DNA of 64,000 nt from Geobacillus thermodenitrificans subsp. thermodenitrificans DSM 465 (GCF_000496575.1 NZ_AYKT01000015.1:17458-81457), one strand, 5' to 3'. Shown: positions 23,407 through 32,759, counted from the first letter of the stretch. Notes: generated by a model not told the origin, from the letters alone. Program-made: numbers and translations.

Positions 23407-24682
23407 TCTTGCGAAAAAATTGTCGGATTATGAGAATATGAAGCGAATCGTCAATCACCCAAGTAATTATATTAAAATTGGAAACAAGACGATAAATCCG
23501 TTTAATGAGTTAAGTTTAAGCCATGGGTTACCAGCCTTATGTGCGCTGTACGGCGAATTGAGCGAACAATATCCGGATGAAGGTTGGGATTTATTAGGGC
23601 ATCAATACATGAAAAAAATCGGTGAACAAATGAATCAACACGGTTTCCCTTCTTTATCTATGTTTACCGGATTGGCAGGGATCGGCCTTGCTGCAGTATG
23701 TTTATCCAAGGGAGGAAAAAGGTATCAAAACTTTATCTCAACGATTAATCAAGTCATCGAAGAAAGAATCGGAGAAATGATCGAGTATTTGAAACAGAAA
23801 CCGTATCCGAATATGGACGATTACGATGCTATTTCGGGAGTAGCGGGTATAGCGAGCTACTGCCTATTATTTCCGCAAGAGATGAAAAAAAGTATTACGT
23901 TAATCTTAAAATACATTATAGATTTATCTCAAGATAAACAAATGGAGGATATCAACGTTCCTGGCTGGTATATTCCTCCAATGAATGCTTTTTCAGACAC
24001 CGAAAGGAGAAAATGGCCATCGGGTTTCTTTAACATTGGGTTGTCTCACGGTATACCTGCTTTACTCATTGTCTTGTGCAATGCCAAAAAACTGAATATT
24101 TACGTACATGGGCAAGATGAATGCATTCAAAGAATAGCTGATTTTCTTATGAAGTTTCAAATTAAAGATGAAAATGGCTCTTATTGGGGGACTCATGTTT
24201 CTCTAGAGGAATACAAAAATGGCTCTGTCCTAAACAAAGATACAAGGGATGCCTGGTGTTATGGCACGCCTGGTGTTGCTTATTCGTTACTTATAGCAGG
24301 TAAAACTCTAAATAATCAATCATACATTGATTGTGCTGTCAGCGGAATGAAACTGGCAAGCAAACGGCTTTACAACATTTTTTCTCCTTCCTTCTGTCAT
24401 GGTTTATCGGGAGTTGCGTATATATGCAACAGATTTTATGAAGAAACGAATATCAGCGATTTTAAGGAAGCCGCCTGCAAATTAGTCGATGATATAATAA
24501 AATTTTATAATGAGGAATTCCCTTTTGGCTTTAAAAATATTGAGGAGAGCGAAGGAAGCACGAAATATTATGATTATGTGGGACTAATCGATGGAACAGC
24601 GGGAATTTTATTGACGATATTAGCTATACAAAACTCGAAAAAAACGCCTTGGGATTGTGCATTTTTATTATCTGAAGTTTAA
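23375..24682 (+). CDS. geoC: Lanthipeptide cyclase LanC
   Basis: This 435-residue zinc enzyme adds Cys thiols to dehydroalanine and dehydrobutyrine to close lanthionine rings. The alpha-toroid repeats are visible as SLSHGLPALCALYG, FTGLAGIGLAAV, ISGVAGIASYCL and LSHGIPALLIVL. The zinc ligands are Cys295 in WCYGTPG and Cys341-His342 in FCHGLSG, equivalent to NisC Cys284, Cys330 and His331. GAGGAGG lies just ahead of ATG 23375; an ATG four codons later is possible. It overlaps lanT by 32 bases and ends the biosynthetic part of the cluster. Confidence 0.95.
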   Translation: MSISMKALVCNLAKKLSDYENMKRIVNHPSNYIKIGNKTINPFNELSLSHGLPALCALYGELSEQYPDEGWDLLGHQYMKKIGEQMNQHGFPSLSMFTGLAGIGLAAVCLSKGGKRYQNFISTINQVIEERIGEMIEYLKQKPYPNMDDYDAISGVAGIASYCLLFPQEMKKSITLILKYIIDLSQDKQMEDINVPGWYIPPMNAFSDTERRKWPSGFFNIGLSHGIPALLIVLCNAKKLNIYVHGQDECIQRIADFLMKFQIKDENGSYWGTHVSLEEYKNGSVLNKDTRDAWCYGTPGVAYSLLIAGKTLNNQSYIDCAVSGMKLASKRLYNIFSPSFCHGLSGVAYICNRFYEETNISDFKEAACKLVDDIIKFYNEEFPFGFKNIEESEGSTKYYDYVGLIDGTAGILLTILAIQNSKKTPWDCAFLLSEV

Positions 24683-24712
24683 ATGTTGTTTATATACAAT
24701 GGAAAAGCCGAC

Positions 24713-24823
24713 TGATCGATGGTTGGAGGCAAGCCGCAGAGGGGGCTCCATCATACCTTGGCGTACCGATCGGTCGAACAACTCCCTAAAAAGGGGGTTG
24801 TTCGATCGACCGGTCATCGATCA
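24713..24823 (+). repeat. Multi-arm inverted repeat between lanC and the regulator genes
   Basis: An inner stem TCGAACAACTCCC (24774-24786) / GGGGGTTGTTCGA (24793-24805) is framed by ACCGATCGG versus CCGGT and by a distant outer arm TGATCGATG (24713-24721) / CATCGATCA (24815-24823). There is no clean T-run, so this is not a classical terminator; a structured RNA element, attenuator or remnant of a small transposable element are alternatives. Confidence 0.55.
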
Positions 24824-25023
24824 AATATGTTGGAAAAGGTTCATAGACAAGAGGTGTCTTTCACCCGGGCGTCACTCAAGACGTGCGCATTTTTTAGTAA
24901 AAAGCAACAAAGAGTAAAGCTTCACATTGCACCTATGAACAACGCAACGGTGTTATGAGATTACCCCATGATATGGGGATGGAATAGGTTAAAATGCGAT
25001 TCAACTGTATGGGGGATCAAAAG

Positions 25024-25722
25024 ATGAATAACAAGAAAATTTTGGTCGTTGATGATGATGAAGATATTTGCTGCACCATTAAACAATATTTGGAGCTTCA
25101 TCATTATCAGGTAGAAACGGTCCACAGCGGCGTAGAAGCGTTGAAGATGATAAACGACGATTTTGATTTGATTGTGTTGGATATCATGATGGAAGGAATT
25201 GACGGAATGGAGCTGTGTACAATCATTCGTGATCGGGTTGATTACCCTATTGTATTTGTTAGTGCTAAAACGCTGGAGGAAGATAAGGTTCAAGCTCTGG
25301 CGATCGGTGGGGATGATTACATCACCAAACCGTTCAGCTTAAAGGAGTTAAAGGCGAGAATTGATTCTCATTTAAGAAGGGAAGAACGGATTCGTTCAAA
25401 CGAGAGATATCTTTTGAGTTCTAAAAATATTACGATTGATCTTTTGGCTAACGAAGTCTTTTGTAAAGGAAAGAAATTACCGTTAACAAAAAAAGAATAT
25501 GAGATTGTTAAGTTGTTGATGCTCAATAAAAAGGTCGTTTTCTCCAAAGAAAGAATCTTTGAACGAGTATGGGGGATTGACTCCGACAGCCAGTTAGACA
25601 CTGTTACAGAAAGCATTAAAAATATTCGAAAGAAAATCAAGGCCGTCGATCCAGAAACCTCTTATATTCAAACATTATATGGGCTCGGTTATAAATGGGA
25701 TGTGACCGATGAAAAAGAATAA
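25024..25722 (+). CDS. geoR: LanR response regulator (OmpR family)
   Basis: This 232-residue OmpR/NisR-type regulator has a receiver domain with the acidic pocket DDDED (residues 10-14), phospho-acceptor Asp53 in LIVLDIMM and Lys in ITKPF, and a winged-helix output domain from about residue 130 (ending IQTLYGLGYKW). It likely activates the lantibiotic structural and immunity promoters when phosphorylated. ATG 25024 is chosen because GGGGGAT lies eight bases upstream; an earlier in-frame ATG at 24994 has no ribosome site. Its end overlaps the kinase gene by 14 bases. Confidence 0.92.
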   Translation: MNNKKILVVDDDEDICCTIKQYLELHHYQVETVHSGVEALKMINDDFDLIVLDIMMEGIDGMELCTIIRDRVDYPIVFVSAKTLEEDKVQALAIGGDDYITKPFSLKELKARIDSHLRREERIRSNERYLLSSKNITIDLLANEVFCKGKKLPLTKKEYEIVKLLMLNKKVVFSKERIFERVWGIDSDSQLDTVTESIKNIRKKIKAVDPETSYIQTLYGLGYKWDVTDEKE

Positions 25723-27127
25723 AACGATTAAACGAGATTTTTATTTGTTAGTTGTGAAAGTCGTGTTGGCAACGGCAATCTCTTCGGCCGTTACTTATTT
25801 ATGCTTAATCTATTTGATTATTACATTAGCCACGAACGATGTGGTGAAACCGACAAATTATTTCGTGAAGGATTTGGATTTGATTGAAAAAAAGGTGAAA
25901 GAAAACGAAGAGGCGATTTTCAAGGGGAGATTAATTCCCATCCATCGTTACAGTGAAAAGATACAGGGAGAAGTTGTAGACATCAGCGGTAAGCATCTGT
26001 ATGGTGATCGAGAAATTATAGACGATCAAGTGGATATTAGTCAATCGATCAACCGTGAGATTGTAAAAGGAAGCTATGTGTATCGGTTCATTCCCTTGAA
26101 GCATGATAACGCCATTCAGGCGGTATATGTGTTGAAAGCGCCTTTTGGGTTCATCATTAACAATCAAAATCGCTTCGAAGCCGTGTTGATTTATGCTGTG
26201 ATGTTTATTTCTCCGTTGATCTTTTTTATTGTCTATTTGATTTTCTTTACATCTAGGCTGTACAAATCATTGTTTCATAATGTCAAACTGTTGCTCCAGG
26301 CTTCTGATCACATTGCAAGCGGGAATTTTGATTTTCAAGTCTCGGGGTTGAAAAGAAAAGAGTTTATCAAGATCCAGGATTCCTTTAATACCATGATCAG
26401 TGCACTGAAAGAAATGGTGGAACGTTTAGCAAAGACCGATGACGAACGAAAAATGATGGTATCATCGATCGCACATGATATCAGAACCCCGTTAACGGTC
26501 ATCCAAGGACAAATTGATTTGATTCAAGATTTGAGAAAGTTGGACCACTTTGATGTCACTCCCCATTTAGAGATTATTCGCAAAAACTGTGGGAAGATGA
26601 CCATGTTGACAGATAATTTGTCGTTGCTCTATAAAGTGGAGAATGACCACTTCTCATTGAATGGAAAAGAAGTGGATGTAAGGCAAATCCTTGAGGAGAA
26701 AAAACTAGAGATCTCAACAATGGTTTACCATCAAAAATCGATAAACATTTGCTTTGATGTGAATTTGCAAAAATCACGTTACATACTTGATGAAGCGATG
26801 TTAATGAGAGTGTTGGACAATATTTTATACAACAGCCTGAGGTTTACAAAAAGCGGAGAAATTAAGTTGGAAGTCTATGATGAAAAAGAGGGGAATGAGT
26901 GTAAAATCTATTTTCGCTGTTCAGATACAGGAACGGGGTTTAAAGAAAACGATACGTCTTTGTTGTTCCAGCCTTTTTACCAGGATAAGCAGTATAAAAA
27001 TCATGTTGGATTAGGACTGTATATTGCCAAACGAATTGTGAATCATCATGGCGGTGAAATTTGGGCCTACAACAATGAAAAAGGCGGAGCGACGGTTGAA
27101 TTTTATATTAAGGAGCTATCTGATTAA
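25709..27127 (+). CDS. geoK: LanK sensor histidine kinase
   Basis: This 472-residue membrane sensor kinase is the partner of the adjacent regulator. Two membrane segments (about residues 12-35 and 152-178) enclose a roughly 120-residue extracytoplasmic domain, followed by a HAMP linker, the H-box with His256 in SSIAHDIRTPLTV, and the ATPase domain (N box MRVLDNILYNSLRFTKSG, G boxes SDTGTGF and GLGLYIAKRI). By analogy with NisK it may sense the mature lantibiotic. It overlaps the regulator gene by 14 bases and converges on the immunity lipoprotein gene. Confidence 0.92.
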   Translation: MKKNKTIKRDFYLLVVKVVLATAISSAVTYLCLIYLIITLATNDVVKPTNYFVKDLDLIEKKVKENEEAIFKGRLIPIHRYSEKIQGEVVDISGKHLYGDREIIDDQVDISQSINREIVKGSYVYRFIPLKHDNAIQAVYVLKAPFGFIINNQNRFEAVLIYAVMFISPLIFFIVYLIFFTSRLYKSLFHNVKLLLQASDHIASGNFDFQVSGLKRKEFIKIQDSFNTMISALKEMVERLAKTDDERKMMVSSIAHDIRTPLTVIQGQIDLIQDLRKLDHFDVTPHLEIIRKNCGKMTMLTDNLSLLYKVENDHFSLNGKEVDVRQILEEKKLEISTMVYHQKSINICFDVNLQKSRYILDEAMLMRVLDNILYNSLRFTKSGEIKLEVYDEKEGNECKIYFRCSDTGTGFKENDTSLLFQPFYQDKQYKNHVGLGLYIAKRIVNHHGGEIWAYNNEKGGATVEFYIKELSD

Positions 27128-27173
27128 TCATCCAATCTTATGGGCTTTCCGCCGTTATAGAGAGTGGAGAATG

Positions 27174-27205
27174 CAGCTAGGGAGGAATTTCTCTTTCCCT
27201 AGCTG
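27174..27205. terminator. Bidirectional terminator between lanK and lanI
   Basis: CAGCTAGGGA (27174-27183) and TCCCTAGCTG (27196-27205) form a perfect 10-bp stem between two convergent genes. Confidence 0.75.
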
Positions 27206-27220
27206 ACAGTCTCTAAGCCT

Positions 27221-27655
27221 TTATTTTCTTTTAGCAATCAAAAATTGGTGGTTCACCGTAACAGCCACTTCTTCATCTGGGTTTACGCCTTTGATGCTGT
27301 ATACCCAACCAAAGTTCAAGTGAGTTCGTTTTTCATCCGTTTGATCGGGAATGACTTCGATCTTTCGCAGCTCTTTTTTACTCAAGATTTGATGATGCTC
27401 ATTGATGGTAATCGTCTCCGCTACTTTCCCGATCGGTTTGTTCAATTGATTCCGATCGACTTTTGCTGCTTGAATCATGTACGTTCGGCCTTGATAGTGA
27501 ATTTCTTGCAAATTTTCTTTGTTCAACTCGTATTTTGGTAATTTCCGATCGATCTCCATATTTTGTGTGGCTGTCTTTTTTAAGTCACTGACAAGTGAAC
27601 AACCTCCTATAAAGAGGATTCCAATCAACATGAGGAGTAAGATGGAGTTTTTCAT
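27221..27655 (-). CDS. geoI: Putative lantibiotic immunity lipoprotein (LanI)
   Basis: This 144-residue lipoprotein has a short signal peptide and the lipobox FIGGC (Cys19). The mature part is about 125 residues with the beta-rich pattern TYMIQAAKVDRNQL ... ITINEHHQILSK ... NFGWVYSIKGVNPDEEVAV. Size and position are like SpaI (one domain) rather than the two-domain NisI. It would be anchored outside the membrane and intercept the producer's own lantibiotic. AGGAGG is 13 bases ahead of the ATG, a long spacing. It lies last in the minus-strand immunity group lanF-lanE-lanG-lanI. The assignment rests on context and architecture more than on sequence. Confidence 0.75.
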   Translation of the reverse strand: MKNSILLLMLIGILFIGGCSLVSDLKKTATQNMEIDRKLPKYELNKENLQEIHYQGRTYMIQAAKVDRNQLNKPIGKVAETITINEHHQILSKKELRKIEVIPDQTDEKRTHLNFGWVYSIKGVNPDEEVAVTVNHQFLIAKRK

Positions 27656-27709
27656 CGTTACTCTGAAACCTCCTTTTTTACCATCCCATTGAGAGGGAGC
27701 AGTGAACTT

Positions 27710-28498
27710 TCATTCATGTGGTTGATTTCCTTCCCAACGATGAAACCAGATCGAACCGATGATGGTGACGATGATGAAGCTTAGAAGGGCGTAGGCTATT
27801 CCTTCCCATAATGATAGCGAAAAGGAATTTAACAACTGCGCCCCCAAGGCTTGCTTTACTTCGGGCATCATAAGAATCGGAAATTGTGAGAGACGAACAG
27901 CCCAAGCCCAAGGAATATAGCTCCATACGTGATCGCCTAAGGAAGTTGCGCCAATCAGGGCGGAAATGAGAAATCCGCCGCTTCCTACTGCGATCGAGGC
28001 TCCCATTCCAAAGGCAAAGCTGATGAACAGATGCAAGGAAAAAAGGATGAGTGAGCCCACGATGGAGAGCATGGCTCCTTGCAAAAATAACTGATAATGA
28101 ATGTGCGCCACTTTGAGTACGTATTTCATTCCAACGAGCATGAGAATCGTCGCTAGCAAGATGTCCGCGCATGCAATAAAGATGAGCAGCGTGAGTTTGC
28201 CAACATACCATTGAACTTTGGATACAGGACCGGTCAAGATGTTCATGAAACTTCCTGCTTTTTCTTCTTGATAGGACATCAGCCCAGTCAGTAGGGAGAT
28301 AATGATCGGTAAGGAAACGGCCATTACTTCAAAAAATCCTTGATAGATTTTCATCTGCCAAAACGTAGAGGTACGGTAGTGCGAAAAATACCATACCATA
28401 AAGAGCGAATAAATGATTGGCGTGATGATGACCATCATCCGAATCGCTGTGCGTTTTGTTTTTATCCATTCGGATGACAGAAGGCGAAGAAACCACAT
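27710..28498 (-). CDS. geoG: Lantibiotic immunity ABC permease LanG
   Basis: This 262-residue integral membrane protein with about six predicted membrane helices belongs to the LanE/LanG (ABC-2 type) immunity permease group, which with LanF expels lantibiotic from the producer's membrane. It begins MWFLRLLSSEWIKTKRTAIR, the usual cytoplasmic amphipathic start of these permeases. ATG 28498 follows GGAAG and comes one base after the stop of lanE, which implies coupling. An earlier in-frame ATG at 28522 overlaps lanE and lacks a ribosome site. Confidence 0.85.
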   Translation of the reverse strand: MWFLRLLSSEWIKTKRTAIRMMVIITPIIYSLFMVWYFSHYRTSTFWQMKIYQGFFEVMAVSLPIIISLLTGLMSYQEEKAGSFMNILTGPVSKVQWYVGKLTLLIFIACADILLATILMLVGMKYVLKVAHIHYQLFLQGAMLSIVGSLILFSLHLFISFAFGMGASIAVGSGGFLISALIGATSLGDHVWSYIPWAWAVRLSQFPILMMPEVKQALGAQLLNSFSLSLWEGIAYALLSFIIVTIIGSIWFHRWEGNQPHE

Positions 28499-28499
28499 G

Positions 28500-29246
28500 T
28501 TAATACACTTCCTTTCGCGCAAACCAAACGGCGGTTAAAAAAGATAACAATAGAAACATGACAAGGGCAATCGCCAGGCCTATTGGAATGACAGAAGGAT
28601 CCAATAGCGGACTCCCTTTTTCCAAAGGAACACCGTTCGGATGAACCCCGACGATCGGGCACATCATCCTCATTCCCCAGCTCCATGGGATGAACAGCCA
28701 ATACGGTTGTGCGGCCATGACTACCCCTAAGGCGAGGCCGATGACACTGACAATGATCGAGACTACCATCCCGAACCGCTCGGCCACAAATAATCCGATC
28801 GGGATATAGGCTAAAGAGGTCAACCAAATGACCAAGCTGGCGAATACGGCGACCGTAGCTGATGAGAGGCTGTTGGGAAAAAGCCATTTCAATAAAACAA
28901 GCAAGATGATCAGCTCTATTGTTGAGAGCAACATGTAATAGGCGATGACGGTGATTTTGCTCCACCATAGACGCACGATGCTAATGTCGTGACAACGCAA
29001 TACTTTATCGTTTCCTGACTTTTTCTCCCTTACCGTTGACAAGGAAGCGATCAAGGCTGTTCCAATCGGAACAAAAATCAATGGCCACCAATTAAATACG
29101 GCATATTCGAAATAATTGTGTGTGGAATTTACAGTTGGCATGGTGATGATGGCGTACAGGACAAAGAAAAGCGGAGCGATGAATACAAGTTTTTTCGCAA
29201 ACGTCCGCTTATATTTTAAACGTTCTGACTCGAACATATTGAGCAT
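28500..29246 (-). CDS. geoE: Lantibiotic immunity ABC permease LanE
   Basis: This 248-residue membrane protein is paralogous to the downstream LanG and also begins with an ESERLKYKRTFAKK-type amphipathic stretch, followed by about six membrane helices. It forms the heterodimeric membrane part of the LanFEG exporter. ATG 29246 is used since GAAGGAGG lies nine bases upstream. It is 18 bases downstream of the lanF stop. Confidence 0.85.
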   Translation of the reverse strand: MLNMFESERLKYKRTFAKKLVFIAPLFFVLYAIITMPTVNSTHNYFEYAVFNWWPLIFVPIGTALIASLSTVREKKSGNDKVLRCHDISIVRLWWSKITVIAYYMLLSTIELIILLVLLKWLFPNSLSSATVAVFASLVIWLTSLAYIPIGLFVAERFGMVVSIIVSVIGLALGVVMAAQPYWLFIPWSWGMRMMCPIVGVHPNGVPLEKGSPLLDPSVIPIGLAIALVMFLLLSFLTAVWFARKEVY

Positions 29247-29264
29247 GATTTCCATCCTCCTTCA

Positions 29265-29954
29265 TTACTCGTTCACTACATCGACAAAGAGTTTTTCGAG
29301 ATCTTGACTTTCGTCTATTTTCCCTTCGTACCTGAGTTTTCCGTTTTGGATAATGCCAATATAATCGGCTAATTGCTTAACTTCGGACAAAATATGGCTC
29401 GATAGAATGACGGTGATCCCGTTTTCGGTAAACGATTGAATGAGTTTTCGCAAGTCCTGTATGCCTAATGGGTCCAAGCCGTTTGTTGGTTCGTCGAGAA
29501 TGATCAGCTTTGGATGGTTTAAAAGCGCTTTGGCAATTCCTAATCGCTGTTTCATTCCGAGGGAAAATTGAGATGCTTTCTTTTTCCCTGTATTTTCTAA
29601 GCCGACGATGTTCAAAACTTCTTGGATCCGCGACTCAGGCAAATGAAGCAATTTAGCGTGAACAAGCAAGTTTTCATGAGCCGTTAGATTGCCGTAAAGA
29701 GCAGGGGATTCGATCAGCACACCGATATCTTTTAAGTCTTTTCTGCTCCAAGGATGGCCGTTGATCATGATTTCCCCTTTCGTAGGACGCAAAAGCCCTG
29801 TCAGCATTTTTAAAAGGGTTGACTTTCCGGCTCCATTTGGTCCGAGCAATCCATAAACCGTCTGTTTCTTGACTTTAATGGATACATCATCTACGACGAG
29901 TTGTTTCCCAAACGCTTTGCTTACATGATGGGTCTCTAACATATACTCTCCCAT
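29265..29954 (-). CDS. geoF: Lantibiotic immunity ABC ATPase LanF
   Basis: This 229-residue ATPase subunit is the energy module of the LanFEG immunity exporter. It has Walker A GPNGAGKST (about residues 35-43), signature FSLGMKQRLGIAKALL, Walker B LIILDEPTNGLD and the His switch ILSSHILSE. ATG 29954 is chosen because AGGAGG lies eight bases upstream. It is the first gene of the minus-strand immunity operon (lanF-lanE-lanG-lanI). It is more GC-balanced than lanB and lanC. Confidence 0.9.
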   Translation of the reverse strand: MGEYMLETHHVSKAFGKQLVVDDVSIKVKKQTVYGLLGPNGAGKSTLLKMLTGLLRPTKGEIMINGHPWSRKDLKDIGVLIESPALYGNLTAHENLLVHAKLLHLPESRIQEVLNIVGLENTGKKKASQFSLGMKQRLGIAKALLNHPKLIILDEPTNGLDPLGIQDLRKLIQSFTENGITVILSSHILSEVKQLADYIGIIQNGKLRYEGKIDESQDLEKLFVDVVNE

Positions 29955-30590
29955 GTTCATTCTCCTCCTATATATAGAAAATTGGGTGGTGATGTTGTTT
30001 TTAGCTGGCATTAGTGAAAGGAGCGATGGCGATATCCGTGCTGTGTTTCATATTAATGGCTCAATGTAATGTTTTTATAAGAAAATGAGCACATGGATGA
30101 TGTTTTTTATAGATTGGGCTTCGTACCTTGGTTTATCGTTTGCTGTTGCCGTGATCAGCGCTCTTCACTGACCAGTGAATGAAAATGATTGGAAGTATCG
30201 ATGGATTTGAGCGATTAAGTTGATGTCACATGTGGTGAGGAAACAAAATGGTCAACGGGGCTGTTGTGGTTCATACATAGGGAGTGGGAGGCGGATGAAT
30301 CATCATAAGGGGTAGTGTCCATTTTCATGGTGAGGTGGTTGACTAATGAACAAAACATATCATTTGTGGGGGGGGAATCACCCACCCCACAATGATTTTC
30401 AAATCTTATTTATGGCAGCAAAAACTGGATCGAACTTCCTCCGTTTTGTATCCTTACTCAAATAATCATTGACAAGCATTCATTTTGATTAGTACGAACG
30501 TCAGGGGTTATATCTATATAAATATTCTCGCCCGCTTCGGGGCGAGTAAGCAGGGGAGAGTGGTGTTCGAATTCTTGTTGGGGTGGCGTC
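29955..30590. other. Intergenic region with two hairpins
   Basis: There is no intact gene in about 636 bases between the immunity operon and the osmoprotectant transporter. Two hairpins stand out: 30361-30394 (GTGGGG pairing with CCCCAC around a G-rich/C-rich core) and 30527-30546 (CTCGCCC / GGGCGAG). The lanF promoter should lie at the left edge but I cannot pick it with confidence. Confidence 0.45.
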
Positions 30591-30619
30591 AAAGGGCTGA
30601 TTACAGCTACAGCCCTTTT
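30591..30619 (-). terminator. Terminator of the osmoprotectant transporter operon
   Basis: AAAGGGCTG (30591-30599) and CAGCCCTTT (30610-30618) pair; on the minus strand the stop codon of the permease lies inside the hairpin. Confidence 0.65.
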
Positions 30620-31236
30620 GGCGTCACTTTCTTTTCCACTTTGCGCAGCAACCAGTCAAACACAATCGCCAAAATGGCAGCTGGGATGGCGCCGGCTAAA
30701 ATCAAGTTTTTATCGGCGATACGCAAACCGCGGTCGATCAAGTCACCAAGCCCGCCAGCGCCGATAAACGTCGCTAAGGCGGCGACACCGATCGTCAACA
30801 CCGTTGCTGTGCGCACGCCGGCCATAATGACCGGAAGAGAGAGAGGAAGCTCGACCATCCATAAAATTTGTCGCGATGTCATCCCCATCCCTCGTCCGGC
30901 ATCAACGAGCGCCGGGTCAACGCCGAGAATGCCCGTGTACGTGTTACGCAAAATCGGCAATAGGGCATAAAGCGTCAAGGCGATGATCGCCGGCAGTTTG
31001 CCAATGCCGAAAATCGGCAACATAAACCCAAGCAATGCTAAGCTTGGAATCGTTTGGATGATGGCGGCAATGCCGATAATCGGCTCAGCGAGTTTGCGAT
31101 ACCGCGTCAACACCACACCGAGCGGCACGGCAACCGCAATGGCGATGCCCATGGCAATAGCAGATAACAGTACGTGCTCTTGAAAAGCGATCCAAATCTC
31201 TTCTTGTCGTTCGATAAACGTTTGCAATAATTCCAT
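30607..31236 (-). CDS. Osmoprotectant ABC transporter permease (OpuB/OpuC B-subunit type)
   Basis: This 209-residue membrane subunit of a quaternary-ammonium (glycine betaine/carnitine/choline) importer has about five to six helices and the ABC coupling signature VDAGRGMGMTSRQILWMVELPLSLPVIMAG. AGGAGGGG lies a few bases before the ATG. In B. subtilis OpuB and OpuC, two permeases (B and D) flank the binding protein; here only one is present, so it may homodimerise. It is separated from the ATPase gene by 389 non-coding bases, unusually long for such operons. Confidence 0.88.
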   Translation of the reverse strand: MELLQTFIERQEEIWIAFQEHVLLSAIAMGIAIAVAVPLGVVLTRYRKLAEPIIGIAAIIQTIPSLALLGFMLPIFGIGKLPAIIALTLYALLPILRNTYTGILGVDPALVDAGRGMGMTSRQILWMVELPLSLPVIMAGVRTATVLTIGVAALATFIGAGGLGDLIDRGLRIADKNLILAGAIPAAILAIVFDWLLRKVEKKVTPKGL

Positions 31237-31625
31237 TGTACCCCTCCTTGGTGGAAAAACAGCGGCAGATGGATAGCCGCTTGGTCATCGTGTTATTCCT
31301 TCCTTGGTGAAACAATCGTTGGCAGATGGACTAGTTTTCCCCCTTTGGGGAAAAGCGACGGGAAATGAGCCGCGACTTCATCATGGTATGCCATTCGGCA
31401 GAAAGGCGGCGGGTCAGCCGCCACTTCGTTCTCGGCTGAAACCGGCCGCCAACCGGATGAGTGATTTCAGCGGCTACTTTTCAAACAAGCAGTCGCATCC
31501 CCTTGTCCATAAACCACTTATCAGCAGTTCAACCCTTATTTTAATCGAGCCATCGTTTCAAGCGGTTTGCCAACAAGATGGACAGAAACGGGACATTCCT
31601 CTCCACCTATATCTCATTCATTTTT
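31237..31625 (-). other. Gap inside the osmoprotectant operon
   Basis: These 389 bases contain no intact gene. Two imperfect copies of a GGTG...AA..GGCAGATGGA segment lie near 31250 and 31308. No recognisable piece of a second permease was found on either strand. Confidence 0.4.
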
Positions 31626-32759
31626 TTATGCATGTTGTTGAAATGTCCACTCAGCAAGCGCGCGCATCATGCTTGAGCGCGTAATACCGCCGACAAGACG
31701 GTCGCCGTCGAGCACCGGAATGATGCGCACATCCGAGTCTTGGAACAAAGCAGCGACGTCGGTGACACCCGCTTCTTTTTGTAATGTCGTCACATCGTAA
31801 TCAGCGATATCCGCAACAAGCAAATGTTCCTCATTGTATCGTTGTTCGATTTGTTTGAGTGTCACGATGCCGAGAAACGAGCGCTTTTTATCGACGACAA
31901 CCAAACTGTCTACTTTTCTCGCTTTCATTAGCCGGAACGCTTCAGCTAAGCCACGCCGTGGCGAAATCGTTGCGACGTCATCGGACATTAAATCTTCCGC
32001 TGTTGGCACGGCTGTTTGGCGAGTTCGCATTTGCAGCCGGTCTTCACCAATAAATTCGCGGACAAACGAGTTCGCTGGTCGCCGAAGCATTTGGTCTGGC
32101 GTCGCAAACTGGACGATTTCACCGTCTTTCATCAGCGCAATCCGATCGGCAATTTTAATCGCTTCGTCCATATCATGGGTGACAAAGACAATCGTTTTGT
32201 GAATCTCCTCTTGCAAACGGATGATGTCATCTTGCAGCTGTTCACGGCTGATCGGGTCGAGAGCGCTAAATGGCTCGTCCATCAAAATGATGTCCGGTTC
32301 AGCAGCCAAGGCGCGGACGACACCGACGCGTTGCTGTTGGCCGCCGCTGAGCTCCGACGGATAGCGATGCTTGAACGTCGCTGGATCTAAGCCGACGAGC
32401 TCAAGCAACTCATCGACCCGCTTTTCATAGGCGTGTTTTTCCCATTTTTTCAGCTTCGGCACGAGCGCGATGTTTTCCGCGATCGTCATATGTGGAAACA
32501 AGCCGATTTGCTGGATGACATAGCCGATGTTACGCCGCAGTTCGACCGGATCAAGCTCAGAAATGTCTTGTCCATCGATATACACTTTTCCCGATGTCGG
32601 CTCGATTAAGCGGTTGATCATCCGCATCGTTGTCGTTTTCCCGCAGCCGCTCGGCCCGATGAGGGCAACCAGCTCTCCTTTACGGATTTCAAGATTGATA
32701 TTTTTTAAGGCAACGAACCCATCTTCATACTGTTTTGTTACGTTTTCAAACCGAATCAT
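31626..32759 (-). CDS. Osmoprotectant ABC transporter ATPase with CBS domains (OpuCA type)
   Basis: The 377-residue ATPase subunit has Walker A GPSGCGKTT, signature LSGGQQQRVGVVRALA, Walker B IILMDEPFSALD, and a C-terminal tandem CBS module (about residues 255-375: DDVATISPRRGLAEAF ... KVDSLVVVDKK ... DSDVRIIPVLDGDRLVGGITRSSMM). CBS domains in OpuCA/OpuA-type transporters sense ionic strength or cyclic-di-AMP and gate uptake. ATG 32759 is preferred since GAGGA lies at a proper distance; the ATG two codons earlier abuts that site. It lies 16 bases after the binding-protein gene. Confidence 0.92.
   Translation of the reverse strand: MIRFENVTKQYEDGFVALKNINLEIRKGELVALIGPSGCGKTTTMRMINRLIEPTSGKVYIDGQDISELDPVELRRNIGYVIQQIGLFPHMTIAENIALVPKLKKWEKHAYEKRVDELLELVGLDPATFKHRYPSELSGGQQQRVGVVRALAAEPDIILMDEPFSALDPISREQLQDDIIRLQEEIHKTIVFVTHDMDEAIKIADRIALMKDGEIVQFATPDQMLRRPANSFVREFIGEDRLQMRTRQTAVPTAEDLMSDDVATISPRRGLAEAFRLMKARKVDSLVVVDKKRSFLGIVTLKQIEQRYNEEHLLVADIADYDVTTLQKEAGVTDVAALFQDSDVRIIPVLDGDRLVGGITRSSMMRALAEWTFQQHA

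Noticed and set aside
27714..28211. 165-codon frame overlapping the LanG gene on the same strand
   Set aside because: It is a shifted frame of the LanG permease, rich in Arg/His/Ser with no membrane segments, and lacks a start signal.
30085..30171. 28-codon hydrophobic frame starting MSTWMMFFIDW
   Set aside because: It has no ribosome site and no link to a transcript; it may be chance in AT-rich DNA.
31237..31625. Second osmoprotectant permease gene or remnant
   Set aside because: No frame on either strand shows membrane segments or the permease coupling loop.
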